Below, one piece after another: positions 9,071 to 16,943 of a DNA stretch of 37,817 nucleotides (its first letter is position 1; each line of letters starts with the position of its first letter). Source of the stretch: a virus. The DNA lies in IMG/VR virus record IMGVR_UViG_3300008110_000159, positions 1 through 37,817 of that record; one strand, 5' to 3'. Under the pieces are notes generated by a model. That model was not told where the DNA came from. It ran no database searches and was given only the letters and a program-made list of their open reading frames with translations. Position numbers and translations under genes: made by a program.

Positions 9071-10966
9071 TTAAAATAATGTTATTTGTTTTGGGCATAT
9101 GTTATCTATCTCCTTGTATATCTTATCCAGATAGTACCTCTCATTAATAAAATAATGTGACCACGGTTTTTCTTGAAACTTACTCATATCTTCCTGCATC
9201 CACTTACCTGACTCAAGTTGTATTTCTCTCTTGTCATATTTATTAACTTTCATAATCTTACAGCCCTTCTCTGATATATAATACCGGATAGTCTTTTGCA
9301 ATGTGTCAGTGGTTAATATACCTTTCTTCAAGCATCTTCTTTGGAATTCCCAATTGCCTTTAATCTTTACACCAGCACAATAGTCTAGTATATTTTTATT
9401 TTCCATCAGGCTTTTCTCAGGAGGAATGTCCTTTACAAAATAATTGAACAAGGCTTTAGGTATTACTAAGAAGCTTTTATTCTTGTGAAGAGCTAAGTTC
9501 TCAAACTCAAATCTGCCTTTGCACTTATACTTACCGGCAGTGTTTACTGCAATGTAGTTATTAACGTCAGCTAGAATCAATCTGCTATACTCGTCATGCT
9601 CTAATTGCAGATTAGTTATCTTCTCCCACTCAGCACATATAGCTAAGTATTTGTCCTTGTAGTTCTCCGGTATCATCATCTCTATACCGTCAGTGTTTTG
9701 CATTAACGGTACACAATCTGGTATACCTTCTGCTAGCATCTCATACAACATCATCAGCGTTAACTGACCATTGATTGTGATCTGCATACCAAACTGAGGA
9801 TCATACAAGAAACTATTTTCATCTATACTCAGACCAAATGTAGAATTCAGTATAATCTTAAAGACATAGTTCTTTGGATCTTTCTTAGGTATCTTTTTTC
9901 TCTCTTCAAAGAACCACTCATACAGATCACAGAATTCTTGTGCGGGTAGATGAGCGGGCGCCCAGCCATTTCTAATAGCCAGATTAGGATAAAAACTTGT
10001 AACATCCGAGGACATTATAATCATACCATCACCTGCTTTATAGATCCCACTCTTTCTTGCACCATGAACACCGCCTAAACCAAAGTCAGTCTTAACTCCT
10101 TTATATTGCATTGAATACTTAAACCCGCCTTTTGTATTAGCTGCGTTTATTGTGACCATTTTGAAATTATCAAGCAAGTCTTGAAACACGGGTGTACTAA
10201 ACTTAAGATAAGGGACAAGAATATCTTTGATGTTAATGAGGTTCCTCTGAGTCCTATACTGTTTTAAATCATACTTACTTATACCAGTCTTCTTAGATAG
10301 GAATAGCAAGAACAACTCTTTAGAGATCCTAGGTTCAGATGCACTGTATAAAGATATACCATACTCTGCAGTAAGATTAGCTCTAAGATTAATTTGATCC
10401 TTACTAAGCTCCATGATTCTTTTAGTGGAGCCCACATCATTCTTACAATAATCTATGATCATTGGAATTTGTTGCGCCGTTATTACAGTGCTATGATGAA
10501 GCGGCATCTCTTGGATATTATTCCAGTCCATTGAATACTGTATCCATTTCAGGCTAGAGCTTTTAGCTGCATTATCCCAATGGTTAAGTTTAAAAACATC
10601 TACCTGTCTAATAGGTATATCCTTTTCACTAAACTCTTGGAACGCGCCATCATTAGACCTGGTGATACAGTCCTGAGCTTTTACATAAACCAGTGTTGCA
10701 ATTTCTGCTGCTGTCAGTGTAACTAACTCTTTCTTCTTTTTAAGAATCATATTAGTAATCTGAGCATCAAACGCAAGACCGTTGTATGAGATATGCCATT
10801 CATTGTTTTTGATATTGCTTTCCAAGAATTCTATTAACTCTTGGATATCATTTTGTGACTCATGTACAATAAATACTTTAGTAGTATCTTCTTTGTGATG
10901 CTGAAACACTGCGATAAAACAATTGGATAGGGTTTCATAATCCATTACCCAGTGACTTTTACTCAT
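9071..10966 (-). CDS. Family B DNA polymerase with 3'-5' exonuclease domain
   Basis: The 631-aa protein carries both activities of a replicative polymerase. The exonuclease part has Exo I MDYETLSN (D9, E11), Exo II HISYNGLAFD (N62, D67) and Exo III IIDYCKNDVG (about 167-176). The polymerase part has motif A DVTSFYPNLA (about 317-326), motif B KIILNSTFGLS (about 372-382) and motif C QNTDGIEMMI (about 424-433), where DTD is replaced by NTD-G. It is shorter than cellular PolB enzymes but resembles the compact polymerase of crAss-like phages. ATGA overlap ties it to the upstream DUF3820-like gene. It is the probable replicative polymerase, working with the primase and DnaB-type helicase encoded further right. 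Confidence 0.92.
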   Translation of the reverse strand: MSKSHWVMDYETLSNCFIAVFQHHKEDTTKVFIVHESQNDIQELIEFLESNIKNNEWHISYNGLAFDAQITNMILKKKKELVTLTAAEIATLVYVKAQDCITRSNDGAFQEFSEKDIPIRQVDVFKLNHWDNAAKSSSLKWIQYSMDWNNIQEMPLHHSTVITAQQIPMIIDYCKNDVGSTKRIMELSKDQINLRANLTAEYGISLYSASEPRISKELFLLFLSKKTGISKYDLKQYRTQRNLINIKDILVPYLKFSTPVFQDLLDNFKMVTINAANTKGGFKYSMQYKGVKTDFGLGGVHGARKSGIYKAGDGMIIMSSDVTSFYPNLAIRNGWAPAHLPAQEFCDLYEWFFEERKKIPKKDPKNYVFKIILNSTFGLSIDENSFLYDPQFGMQITINGQLTLMMLYEMLAEGIPDCVPLMQNTDGIEMMIPENYKDKYLAICAEWEKITNLQLEHDEYSRLILADVNNYIAVNTAGKYKCKGRFEFENLALHKNKSFLVIPKALFNYFVKDIPPEKSLMENKNILDYCAGVKIKGNWEFQRRCLKKGILTTDTLQKTIRYYISEKGCKIMKVNKYDKREIQLESGKWMQEDMSKFQEKPWSHYFINERYYLDKIYKEIDNICPKQITLF

Positions 10967-11319
10967 ACATCATCTTTTTTAGTTAATTCTTTAATCCTCT
11001 TAGATAAAGCTGTTTTAAATCTATCATTAAGATCTTCTTTTTCTGTTAACCATATTAAATAAGATAAATGAGTACAAGTACTAATCTTATCACCTTTATA
11101 TTTACCAAAAGGAAATACTGTTACAGGTGCTGCTATTGTTGAAGAATTATCCATTTTAGACTTTCTTTCTACAAACTTGTACTTTTTTTTATTTGCTTCC
11201 AATACAAGATTTGATTTTATACTTGCTGTAACAACTGTTGTAGGTATATTAAAATATTCAGCGGCAAGTTTTTTACTTTCAAAACTTTGACCTGATATTA
11301 CTTCAGTTACTTTGATCAT
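10963..11319 (-). CDS. NUMOD1-like DNA-binding segment fused to DUF3820-like domain
   Basis: Residues 1-50 (ISGQSFESKKLAAEYFNI followed by TTVVTASIK) resemble NUMOD1-type helix-turn-helix repeats that give homing endonucleases their sequence recognition. Residues 65-118 contain FPFGKYKGDKISTC and LSYLIWL, the FGKYKG...YL.W signature of DUF3820. That domain is often next to or fused with phage exonucleases and polymerases. Here the gene overlaps the DNA polymerase start by ATGA, so a polymerase accessory role is plausible. There is no nuclease motif of its own. It may be a remnant of a homing endonuclease tail joined to a replication accessory domain. Confidence 0.7.
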   Translation of the reverse strand: MIKVTEVISGQSFESKKLAAEYFNIPTTVVTASIKSNLVLEANKKKYKFVERKSKMDNSSTIAAPVTVFPFGKYKGDKISTCTHLSYLIWLTEKEDLNDRFKTALSKRIKELTKKDDV

Positions 11320-11363
11320 AATGTTTTATTCAGTTCAGCTGTCTCCCCTTATATGACACAAAA

Positions 11364-11384
11364 AGGAGAGTGATTAGCTCTCCT
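11364..11384 (-). terminator. Intrinsic terminator-like hairpin in the leftward block
   Basis: A 7-bp stem (AGGAGAG/CTCTCCT) with a 7-base loop is followed, on the minus strand, by TTTTGTG. It lies in the 86-base gap between the stop at 11406 and the start at 11319, one of the few real gaps in this operon. The U tract is short, so it may be a partial terminator or an RNA-processing site rather than a full stop. Confidence 0.6.
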
Positions 11385-11405
11385 CCTGTGTGTATGTATG
11401 TATTA

Positions 11406-11822
11406 TTATTTAATTAATTCAATTTTAGGTTTCTCAGGTGTCACTAATAACGTGTCATCTAAATGCCCCATAAAATTAAACGTATCAGCATTAACTGCAA
11501 CACGCTTAATTAAATCAATAATCTCTGTTTTCTCTAAAATGTAATGCTCTGTATATGTATCAATGTGTAATCTTTGTTCCTTGAATGTTTTACCATTTTT
11601 ACGTGGCGCTTTAGTCATAACGGGGTCTCCGTTCTCATCAAGCCTAGGTAGCATGTGTACTGTTTCTTTTGTCTCTTTGGACATCATGATTAATATTTTA
11701 CCTTCTGGTTCATAGATGCCTTCTGTAAAGGGACACTCATTAGTAATTGGCATTAGTTTAAATGCTTTTCGCCCCTGCCATGCAGAGGTTACTAATAACA
11801 TTGTTGGTTGTGTTGCTGACAT
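11406..11822 (-). CDS. Hypothetical protein, 138 aa
   Basis: No family was recognised. The protein starts MSATQPTMLLVTSAWQGRKAFKL and is mostly beta-like with short charged stretches (APRKNGKTFKEQRLHIDTYT) and a C-terminal KPKIELIK. It starts after a short A/T-rich gap and ends just before the hairpin at 11364-11384, so it is the last gene of its sub-operon. The context of nuclease, polymerase and ATPase genes suggests a replication or DNA-metabolism accessory, but nothing in the sequence proves it. Confidence 0.7.
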   Translation of the reverse strand: MSATQPTMLLVTSAWQGRKAFKLMPITNECPFTEGIYEPEGKILIMMSKETKETVHMLPRLDENGDPVMTKAPRKNGKTFKEQRLHIDTYTEHYILEKTEIIDLIKRVAVNADTFNFMGHLDDTLLVTPEKPKIELIK

Positions 11823-11852
11823 ATTTTTTATTTTAAAATTAAGGTTACTAAG

Positions 11853-12419
11853 TTAATGTTTTTCTTTCACAATGTCTAAATTCATTATAGAAATATTAAG
11901 AGTCTCGTGTTTCATATCTGGTAATGAACACAACTCTCCTACTTCTTTAAGAACAGACTCATTTACACCCATCATCTCAGCATAGATTTTAAAATATCTG
12001 TCTGGAAATAAGAATGAATCAATATAGGGTAAGTTGGGATTACTTAAACCAATGTAGTGTCTAATACGTCTCTTGAAATCAGGAGTCAGTTTAGAGTACT
12101 TACCATTAATTACATTGTCCCATTCAGACTTCATTGAACTAAAATCAAAAACATACACACCGCGATTGTCTTCAACTTGTTTAAAGTCATGGAATAACTT
12201 GTTACCTATAAGTTTTTGTTTCTCAAATTGTTTGAACTCATCATCCCCACGTAAATAATACAGGCAGCTAAGTTTAGCATCCTCAGCTTTATGATTATTA
12301 CTCCAGGCGATGTATGTTTCAATTGGGGTTACGCTAACCCCACGCTTTATGTCCAAAGAAGGATAGAGAAAGATCCTACTTTTTTGGACATAATCTTTGT
12401 ACAGAGACTTTATTTGCAT
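11853..12419 (-). CDS. Hypothetical protein, 188 aa
   Basis: The protein begins MQIKSLYKDYVQKSRIFLYP and contains a GVSVTPIETYIAW segment followed by YYLRGDDEFKQFEK; no catalytic motif was identified. It is soluble, with mixed charge and no signal peptide. It lies 12 bases downstream of the PD-(D/E)XK nuclease gene and 30 bases upstream of the 138-aa gene, so it is part of the replication operon. The pairing with a nuclease gene might be functional, but this is inference. Confidence 0.7.
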   Translation of the reverse strand: MQIKSLYKDYVQKSRIFLYPSLDIKRGVSVTPIETYIAWSNNHKAEDAKLSCLYYLRGDDEFKQFEKQKLIGNKLFHDFKQVEDNRGVYVFDFSSMKSEWDNVINGKYSKLTPDFKRRIRHYIGLSNPNLPYIDSFLFPDRYFKIYAEMMGVNESVLKEVGELCSLPDMKHETLNISIMNLDIVKEKH

Positions 12420-12431
12420 ATGTGTTTTATT

Positions 12432-13454
12432 TTATAAGATTACTTTTGTTTTTGCAAATTTGTATGGCAAGTTATAATTCTTCTCATTATAATGCCACGC
12501 CGCTTCAGTCAACTTCTCTTCTAGTTTAATTTGCCAATCAGCTAAAGTATCTTTACTTACTTCAAATACATACACCTGTTGATATCTATCAATAACTACA
12601 AAGTTGAATACAATTTTATAATCCTGCATGATTAATTCAGCATACTGATATGCAGCTAACCTTTCATAAACAGCAGCCTGGGCCCAATAGTTATAAAAGT
12701 CTACGGTTTCAGGAAAATCTACAATGGTCTTACCTGTAGTCTTTAAGTCATTGACGTAGATAATTCTAGCATCATGGTCAATTTTTACATTGTCCACAAC
12801 ACCTTTTAATCCAAAGGGTTTATCTGTATGATCAACAGCCATGAAGATCTCATTATAAACATCTATGTTATCCATCTCAGATCTCATTAATCCAAGTAGC
12901 TCACGTACTTCATCATGATTGCGTAAAACTTCTACAGCTTCTGTACAACGCTGCATGGTAACAGAGTCTAGTAGATCTTTGTTACCTTTAATCTTCAGAA
13001 ATTCAAAGTATGACTTTGCATCCTCAGTCAATATTTTCTCTAATCTTTTTTCATCTCCCGTTTTAAATGGAGCTTTCTTGTCATCCGCTAGAGCCTGGTG
13101 TAACTTTATCTCTTTTAAATAATCCAATATCTCTACTGAATAATTTTCAAGAAGTGTTGGTTCTCCGGACACTCTTTCATAGATAGCATCTACTAATCTG
13201 CGAGTATTCTCTGTAGGTAGTGTGCTTGGCATAAGTATGAACTGGTTGTTGAATGAACCATCATCTAGTAATAAACAGTGTATTACTTTTCCATCTATAA
13301 GATAGCTGTCTAACTTTTCCTCTTGCTCCTGTAACACATAGTGTTTATAATACAGGGAAGGAGAGTAAAGCATTTTGTTTAGTCCTGAATAACTCAGGAG
13401 CAAAGGCCGAGCATAAAACTCAGCCTCTAGTTCTTGTTTTGTTTTTTTGGTCAT
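12432..13454 (-). CDS. PD-(D/E)XK superfamily nuclease
   Basis: The 340-aa protein has the pattern of RecB/Cas4/YqaJ-like nucleases. It has an early YSGLNKMLYSPSLYYKHYV region, YLIDGKVIHCLLLDD with the G..H motif, then FGLKGVVDNVKID supplying the first aspartate and IIYVNDLKTTGK supplying the D-x-K catalytic pair. FYNYWAQAAVYERL follows, like the Q-x-x-x-Y helix. Such phage enzymes process DNA ends in recombination or degrade host DNA. With a RecT-like annealing protein in the same operon it could be the exonuclease half of an annealing recombination pair. It overlaps the upstream gene by ATGA. Confidence 0.82.
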   Translation of the reverse strand: MTKKTKQELEAEFYARPLLLSYSGLNKMLYSPSLYYKHYVLQEQEEKLDSYLIDGKVIHCLLLDDGSFNNQFILMPSTLPTENTRRLVDAIYERVSGEPTLLENYSVEILDYLKEIKLHQALADDKKAPFKTGDEKRLEKILTEDAKSYFEFLKIKGNKDLLDSVTMQRCTEAVEVLRNHDEVRELLGLMRSEMDNIDVYNEIFMAVDHTDKPFGLKGVVDNVKIDHDARIIYVNDLKTTGKTIVDFPETVDFYNYWAQAAVYERLAAYQYAELIMQDYKIVFNFVVIDRYQQVYVFEVSKDTLADWQIKLEEKLTEAAWHYNEKNYNLPYKFAKTKVIL

Positions 13455-14629
13455 ACTTCATCATTTATTAAGGCATTTATATTTAAACCTTTCAGTTGCA
13501 ACTCTTCTTCTGGTTCATCATATAGCTCAGTGTTAAAGTTTACATCTAAGATATTGTTAGCTAAGCCTTCTACAATCTTATCAGACCAAATCAGTTTATC
13601 AATTGTATAATAATCACCTGATAATCTTGACTCAGCCTCCTCTGTTAACAAAGGTCTAAGCACATCAAGATTAGTTTGATTTAACAAATTGCGTTTTAAC
13701 AATGCATCTATTAAATTATCATAGCTGTAATGATACCTGAGGTTGTCTACATTAAAGAACTTCATAAAAGATTTAAAATTCACATGATTTCTATTAGGTG
13801 TGTTATACATTTTATCATGATACTCATGCACTAATAGTAGCAAGTAAACAGCGCTTCTTTCAAAATCACAATTAGCTATGGCTTCCATAGCTAAAGTACA
13901 GTTAGAAGTATCACTACTCTCAAACAAACGCTTAATACTTTCATACTGTACAGCGTCCATTATTCCACCAGTGTTTAGTTTCTTTAATAGAGTTGTCTCA
14001 GGATATATGTTGGGATCATTAATGATCTCTACAAGTTTCTTGTAAGCATCTTCATCTTTAATATAAGCACCGTTTATGTCATCATAATGTTCATCAGTAG
14101 CATCATCTAATTCTTTTTCTGTAAAAGCTTTTGATAACATGTTTGTACTAAAACTTGTTGTTAAAATACGGTTTATATGATAATCATGATGAACAAGCTC
14201 AGATGTTTGATTTTCTAAACTATCAATAGCTTTCTTAATAAAGTCATTATTAGTATTACCATACTTATATAAATGGTCAAGTAACTCAGTACGGACATAA
14301 CAAGAATGATAAAAATGTTTTAAAATATCTTTACCATAATTCTCACCTATGATTTTTACATTGGCTTTATCAGGATACTTTACTAGAGCTACCTTGTACT
14401 TTTCACAAAATGTTTTTATTTTAAATCTTGGAATAGTTGAGCCTGGATAAATATAAATCTTATCACCTTTTACTGGTGTGTAATCTTTATCTTGCAGAAC
14501 AGAGTTGATCAAATTAGATGAGCTTATATGACTGTCTTCTATAACATAAACTGTTTCTACAATAAATTTTGAATTATTGCTATCAGACCTTAAACTGGTT
14601 CTTGTTTTTATTTTGTTAATCATTGTCAT
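13451..14629 (-). CDS. Hypothetical protein, 392 aa
   Basis: No known domain was recognised. The protein is largely helical after residue 100, with polar Asn/Asp-rich stretches and an acidic end (YDEPEEELQLKGLNINALINDEV). Residues 50-95 (KGDKIYIYPGSTIPRFKIK) look beta-rich. It overlaps the 166-aa gene upstream by 14 bases and the nuclease gene downstream by ATGA. It lies in the same run as the MoxR ATPase and VWA/zincin genes, so it may belong to that machine as a substrate or adaptor. M1 (14629) and M3 (14623) are both possible starts. Confidence 0.7.
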   Translation of the reverse strand: MTMINKIKTRTSLRSDSNNSKFIVETVYVIEDSHISSSNLINSVLQDKDYTPVKGDKIYIYPGSTIPRFKIKTFCEKYKVALVKYPDKANVKIIGENYGKDILKHFYHSCYVRTELLDHLYKYGNTNNDFIKKAIDSLENQTSELVHHDYHINRILTTSFSTNMLSKAFTEKELDDATDEHYDDINGAYIKDEDAYKKLVEIINDPNIYPETTLLKKLNTGGIMDAVQYESIKRLFESSDTSNCTLAMEAIANCDFERSAVYLLLLVHEYHDKMYNTPNRNHVNFKSFMKFFNVDNLRYHYSYDNLIDALLKRNLLNQTNLDVLRPLLTEEAESRLSGDYYTIDKLIWSDKIVEGLANNILDVNFNTELYDEPEEELQLKGLNINALINDEV

Positions 14630-15116
14630 AAATTACTGGTTTTAGTTTGTCTTCTGGATTAAGGTGTTTGAATTCAGGCTTCAGCTCCATTGTAAAGTTA
14701 TAGAACTTGGAACAGGTTATACCGTTTAATCTAAACACAATATCTGAATTCAATTTAGTCATCAGTTTTTGGAAAATCTCTGGGGTTAGCCAACCTTTTT
14801 TATTAATATGTTCTATAAAGCTAGACTCTCCCATAGTTGATAAACTAAATAAAGATGTATCATCTCTGAATTGTCTACTTGCCTTTGTTCTAAGATTAAC
14901 CATTCTTTGTGTAATCCACCAACCTTTTCTAGCCAATTGCCATAACCAGTAAATTGAAAGTTGTATGTTTACTTGGTTTAAGATAAGCTGTGCCATCTTG
15001 TGATCACCTTCATCGGTGCTTGCTAACATTTGAGAAATTCTCTCATATGTCTGTTCATTAAGAACAGTAGTGCCGGCTATTACCGGCACTGTCTGTGTTC
15101 CTACTAATTCATCCAT
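14616..15116 (-). CDS. Hypothetical protein, 166 aa, following the MoxR ATPase
   Basis: No family was recognised. The sequence is helical, with aromatic clusters (IYWLWQLARKGWW at about 54-66) and a charged C-terminal part (FKHLNPEDKLKPVIYDND). Its start overlaps the ATPase stop (TAATG), so translation is probably coupled and the two products may be made in similar amounts. A perfect 8-bp inverted repeat lies within its first 16 codons. Position between the ATPase and the 392-aa gene suggests a component of the same module. Confidence 0.7.
   Translation of the reverse strand: MDELVGTQTVPVIAGTTVLNEQTYERISQMLASTDEGDHKMAQLILNQVNIQLSIYWLWQLARKGWWITQRMVNLRTKASRQFRDDTSLFSLSTMGESSFIEHINKKGWLTPEIFQKLMTKLNSDIVFRLNGITCSKFYNFTMELKPEFKHLNPEDKLKPVIYDND
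15069..15090. repeat. Perfect GC-rich inverted repeat in the start of the 166-aa gene
   Basis: AGTGCCGG and CCGGCACT form a perfect 8-bp inverted repeat around the six-base loop CTATTA, inside codons 9-16 of the gene starting at 15116. It is strikingly GC-rich for this AT-rich genome. In mRNA it would form a stable hairpin just downstream of the start codon and could damp translation or act as a protein-binding site. There is no T tract, so it is not a terminator. Confidence 0.55.
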
Positions 15117-15836
15117 TATTTCATTGTCATTTTCATTACAGACTCATTCATCAAAAGCTTTTGAAACTTCTGCTTGTTACCGTTAAGTATCTTCTTAATA
15201 ACTATATACTTCAAGTCATCAGTAAATGCTTCTTCAGTACCCAATTTGATTAATCTGTCAATGTGCTTTTGTGTAATTGAGTTCTTCTCAGAGTAATTAA
15301 TTGTAAAGTTAATTAACCTTGTTGCTAATACACTTGCAATATCAGCACGGTAGTTATGGTCTTTACCAATACATCCGCGTAACTCACCCATGATATAATC
15401 TCCATTGTCATGGCATAAAATATCTTGAGGTCTAACTAACTTATCCAACTTGTTGTTGATAAACGTAGTGAATATAGTAGTGAACTCAGGCCCCACTGAA
15501 CCTTCACCAATCATTTGGATTAAAGGTAACTCAGCAGAGAAATCTTCAATAGAACTAATACAGTTAAAGAAGGTAGTGATACTTCTAGCATTCACACGAG
15601 TACTTACTAGTTCCTCATGCATCAACAAGAAGTTAATACAACGACCATCAATACCTTGAGTCTCTGCCCAACGTGCCCATACATCTTTGTCAAACTTTAA
15701 ATTCACACTTACAAAACGAGTACGTTGTGCTGAGTCAATTGATTGTACTAAATATTCTCCATTGTCTGGATTAGCTGTCAATAAAATATGCCAGTCCTTT
15801 GGTAACTTCCATGAGATATACTCTTGTCTATCCACA
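15116..15836 (-). CDS. MoxR-like AAA+ ATPase, exon 2 (sensor 1 to C-terminus)
   Basis: This is the 3' exon of the ATPase whose first exon is 16944-17659. It encodes DRQEYISWKLPKDWHILLT, then ANPDNGEYLVQSID and SAQRTRFVSV. These are the sensor 1 strand (LLTANP) and arginine-finger region of MoxR-like AAA+ proteins, followed by the helical lid. Without splicing it has no normal start; the first in-frame codon is a GTG at 15835. Joining 716 nt of exon 1 to these 721 nt gives 1437 nt, a continuous 478-aa frame with MEL-VDRQEY at the junction. The exact splice base is inferred from frame, an exon T and an intron-final G. Confidence 0.88.
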
Positions 15837-16110
15837 CATTATTGTTATCGCTAAGTTTTTTATCTTAGCTTCTGTATATCTCTATACAGGTCAGCATATA
15901 TCTTCATACATTAGTATGCCGGGCACTCTTGGGTATATTATATTCTACAATGTAGTTTCAATACCTATGCGTTGAACCTTCCCAAATCTTTTAGATTTAA
16001 GCTTGGCTGCTGATTGTCTTATAATACTAAACTTTTCAAGCATTCACACTCACCGTTTCCAGTCATGTTGTAGCATTAGTATTTTCAAGATATCCCAGCA
16101 ATTCACCCGG

Positions 16111-16899
16111 TTAGGAGCCCGTGAATAGACTCAAGTTATGAGTATCAGCTTTAACATAAGATGCTAAATACTTTCCTCTCACTTTTCTTGTTTGTGGTTT
16201 TTGTAAAACATAAGCAAGATTACTTCTTATTATTTTCCAGTCACCTTGGTAATTAATATCTGCTGCAATGTATCTTGCACAATCAGATAAAGAGTTAAAA
16301 GACATATAGAACTCTCCTCTCAAGTTATATAAATATACAGTTCTAGTTTCTAAATTAGAACCTGTATTACACATATATTTTCCAGGAGATATTTTTTCAT
16401 AAGACCATTGAAATCCATGAGCTGATTTAGAAGCTTCTACAGAAGGATTAGCACAAGCATGTATTGCATTGTAAGAAACATTAAGTATTCTTGCAGCAAC
16501 CATAGCTGATTTCCATTCTTTAATAAAAACACCTTCAAGATCAAACTGATATACAGTTTTTTCATGAAAACCTCCTATACCTTGTATAGGATCATCTAAA
16601 TTTAACTCAGCATTAAGTTTTTCAACCCACTGCTTTTCTTTATTTCTAAGTTCTAAAAACTTTATAAGAAAATCACATTCTTCAAGTATTCTATATTCAC
16701 AGTTTTTGTATTTGTTATACAGGTTCTGTAGATACTTGTTATCATGCTTGTTGTTCCTTAAAAGAGTTCTGTGTCTTCTTAGTCTTTTCTTTATGTTGAC
16801 ACTACTGCCTACATATTGTTTACCATTAATTTTCAAGAGATAAACACCACATGGATTTTTACCTCTTAATTCATCAAGCTGTTTAAATAAATCTTTCAT
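16111..16899 (-). CDS. Intron-encoded GIY-YIG homing endonuclease with NUMOD1 repeats
   Basis: The 262-aa protein has CGVYLLKINGKQYVGSS (residues 17-33), a GIY-YIG nuclease signature with the variants GVY and YVG, followed by IKKRLRRHRTLL with the conserved arginine. Two DNA-recognition repeats of the NUMOD1 type follow: TVYQFDLEGVFIKEWKSAMV with AARILNVSYNAIHAC, and VYLYNLRGEFYMSFNSLSDC with ARYIA. This matches I-TevI/I-BmoI-like enzymes, which cut intronless alleles and spread the intron. It lies wholly inside the intron, before the ribozyme core. A host-type promoter ends four bases before its ATG. Confidence 0.92.
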   Translation of the reverse strand: MKDLFKQLDELRGKNPCGVYLLKINGKQYVGSSVNIKKRLRRHRTLLRNNKHDNKYLQNLYNKYKNCEYRILEECDFLIKFLELRNKEKQWVEKLNAELNLDDPIQGIGGFHEKTVYQFDLEGVFIKEWKSAMVAARILNVSYNAIHACANPSVEASKSAHGFQWSYEKISPGKYMCNTGSNLETRTVYLYNLRGEFYMSFNSLSDCARYIAADINYQGDWKIIRSNLAYVLQKPQTRKVRGKYLASYVKADTHNLSLFTGS

Positions 16900-16903
16900 A
16901 CTA

Positions 16904-16935
16904 CAAACATATGTAATATAAATAAGTTATCCAAA
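16904..16935 (-). promoter_or_regulatory. Bacteroidota-type promoter for the intron endonuclease
   Basis: On the minus strand TTTG (16935-16932), a 20-base spacer and TATGTTTG (16911-16904) match the Bacteroidota primary sigma promoter consensus TTTG-N19-21-TAnnTTTG exactly. The last G is four bases before the endonuclease ATG at 16899. Transcription would therefore start at or next to the start codon, giving an almost leaderless mRNA. This would let the endonuclease be expressed independently of the spliced host-gene transcript. Confidence 0.7.
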
Positions 16936-16943
16936 ATTATTTG

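Larger units (their letters stand above)
15837..16943 (-). ncRNA. Group I self-splicing intron in the MoxR ATPase gene
   Basis: The two ATPase halves are separated by about 1107 bases containing an endonuclease ORF and a 3' group I core. On the minus strand the conserved elements appear in order: P AATTGCTGGGA (16093-16103), Q AATCAGCAGCCAAGC (16001-16015), R GGTTCAACGCATAGG (15964-15978) and S AAGATATATGCTGACC (15889-15904). P and Q pair through GCTG/CAGC (P4). R and S pair through GCATA/TATGC (P7), which is compensatory relative to the usual GACTA/TAGTC. A P9 hairpin with a GAGA tetraloop lies at 15872-15889. Exon 1 ends in T and the intron ends in G, as group I chemistry requires. The 5' boundary is less certain than the core. 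Confidence 0.9.

Noticed and set aside
9071-10966. Intein or intron in the DNA polymerase gene
   Set aside because: Exonuclease and polymerase motifs follow at normal spacing with no extra domain and no frame break.
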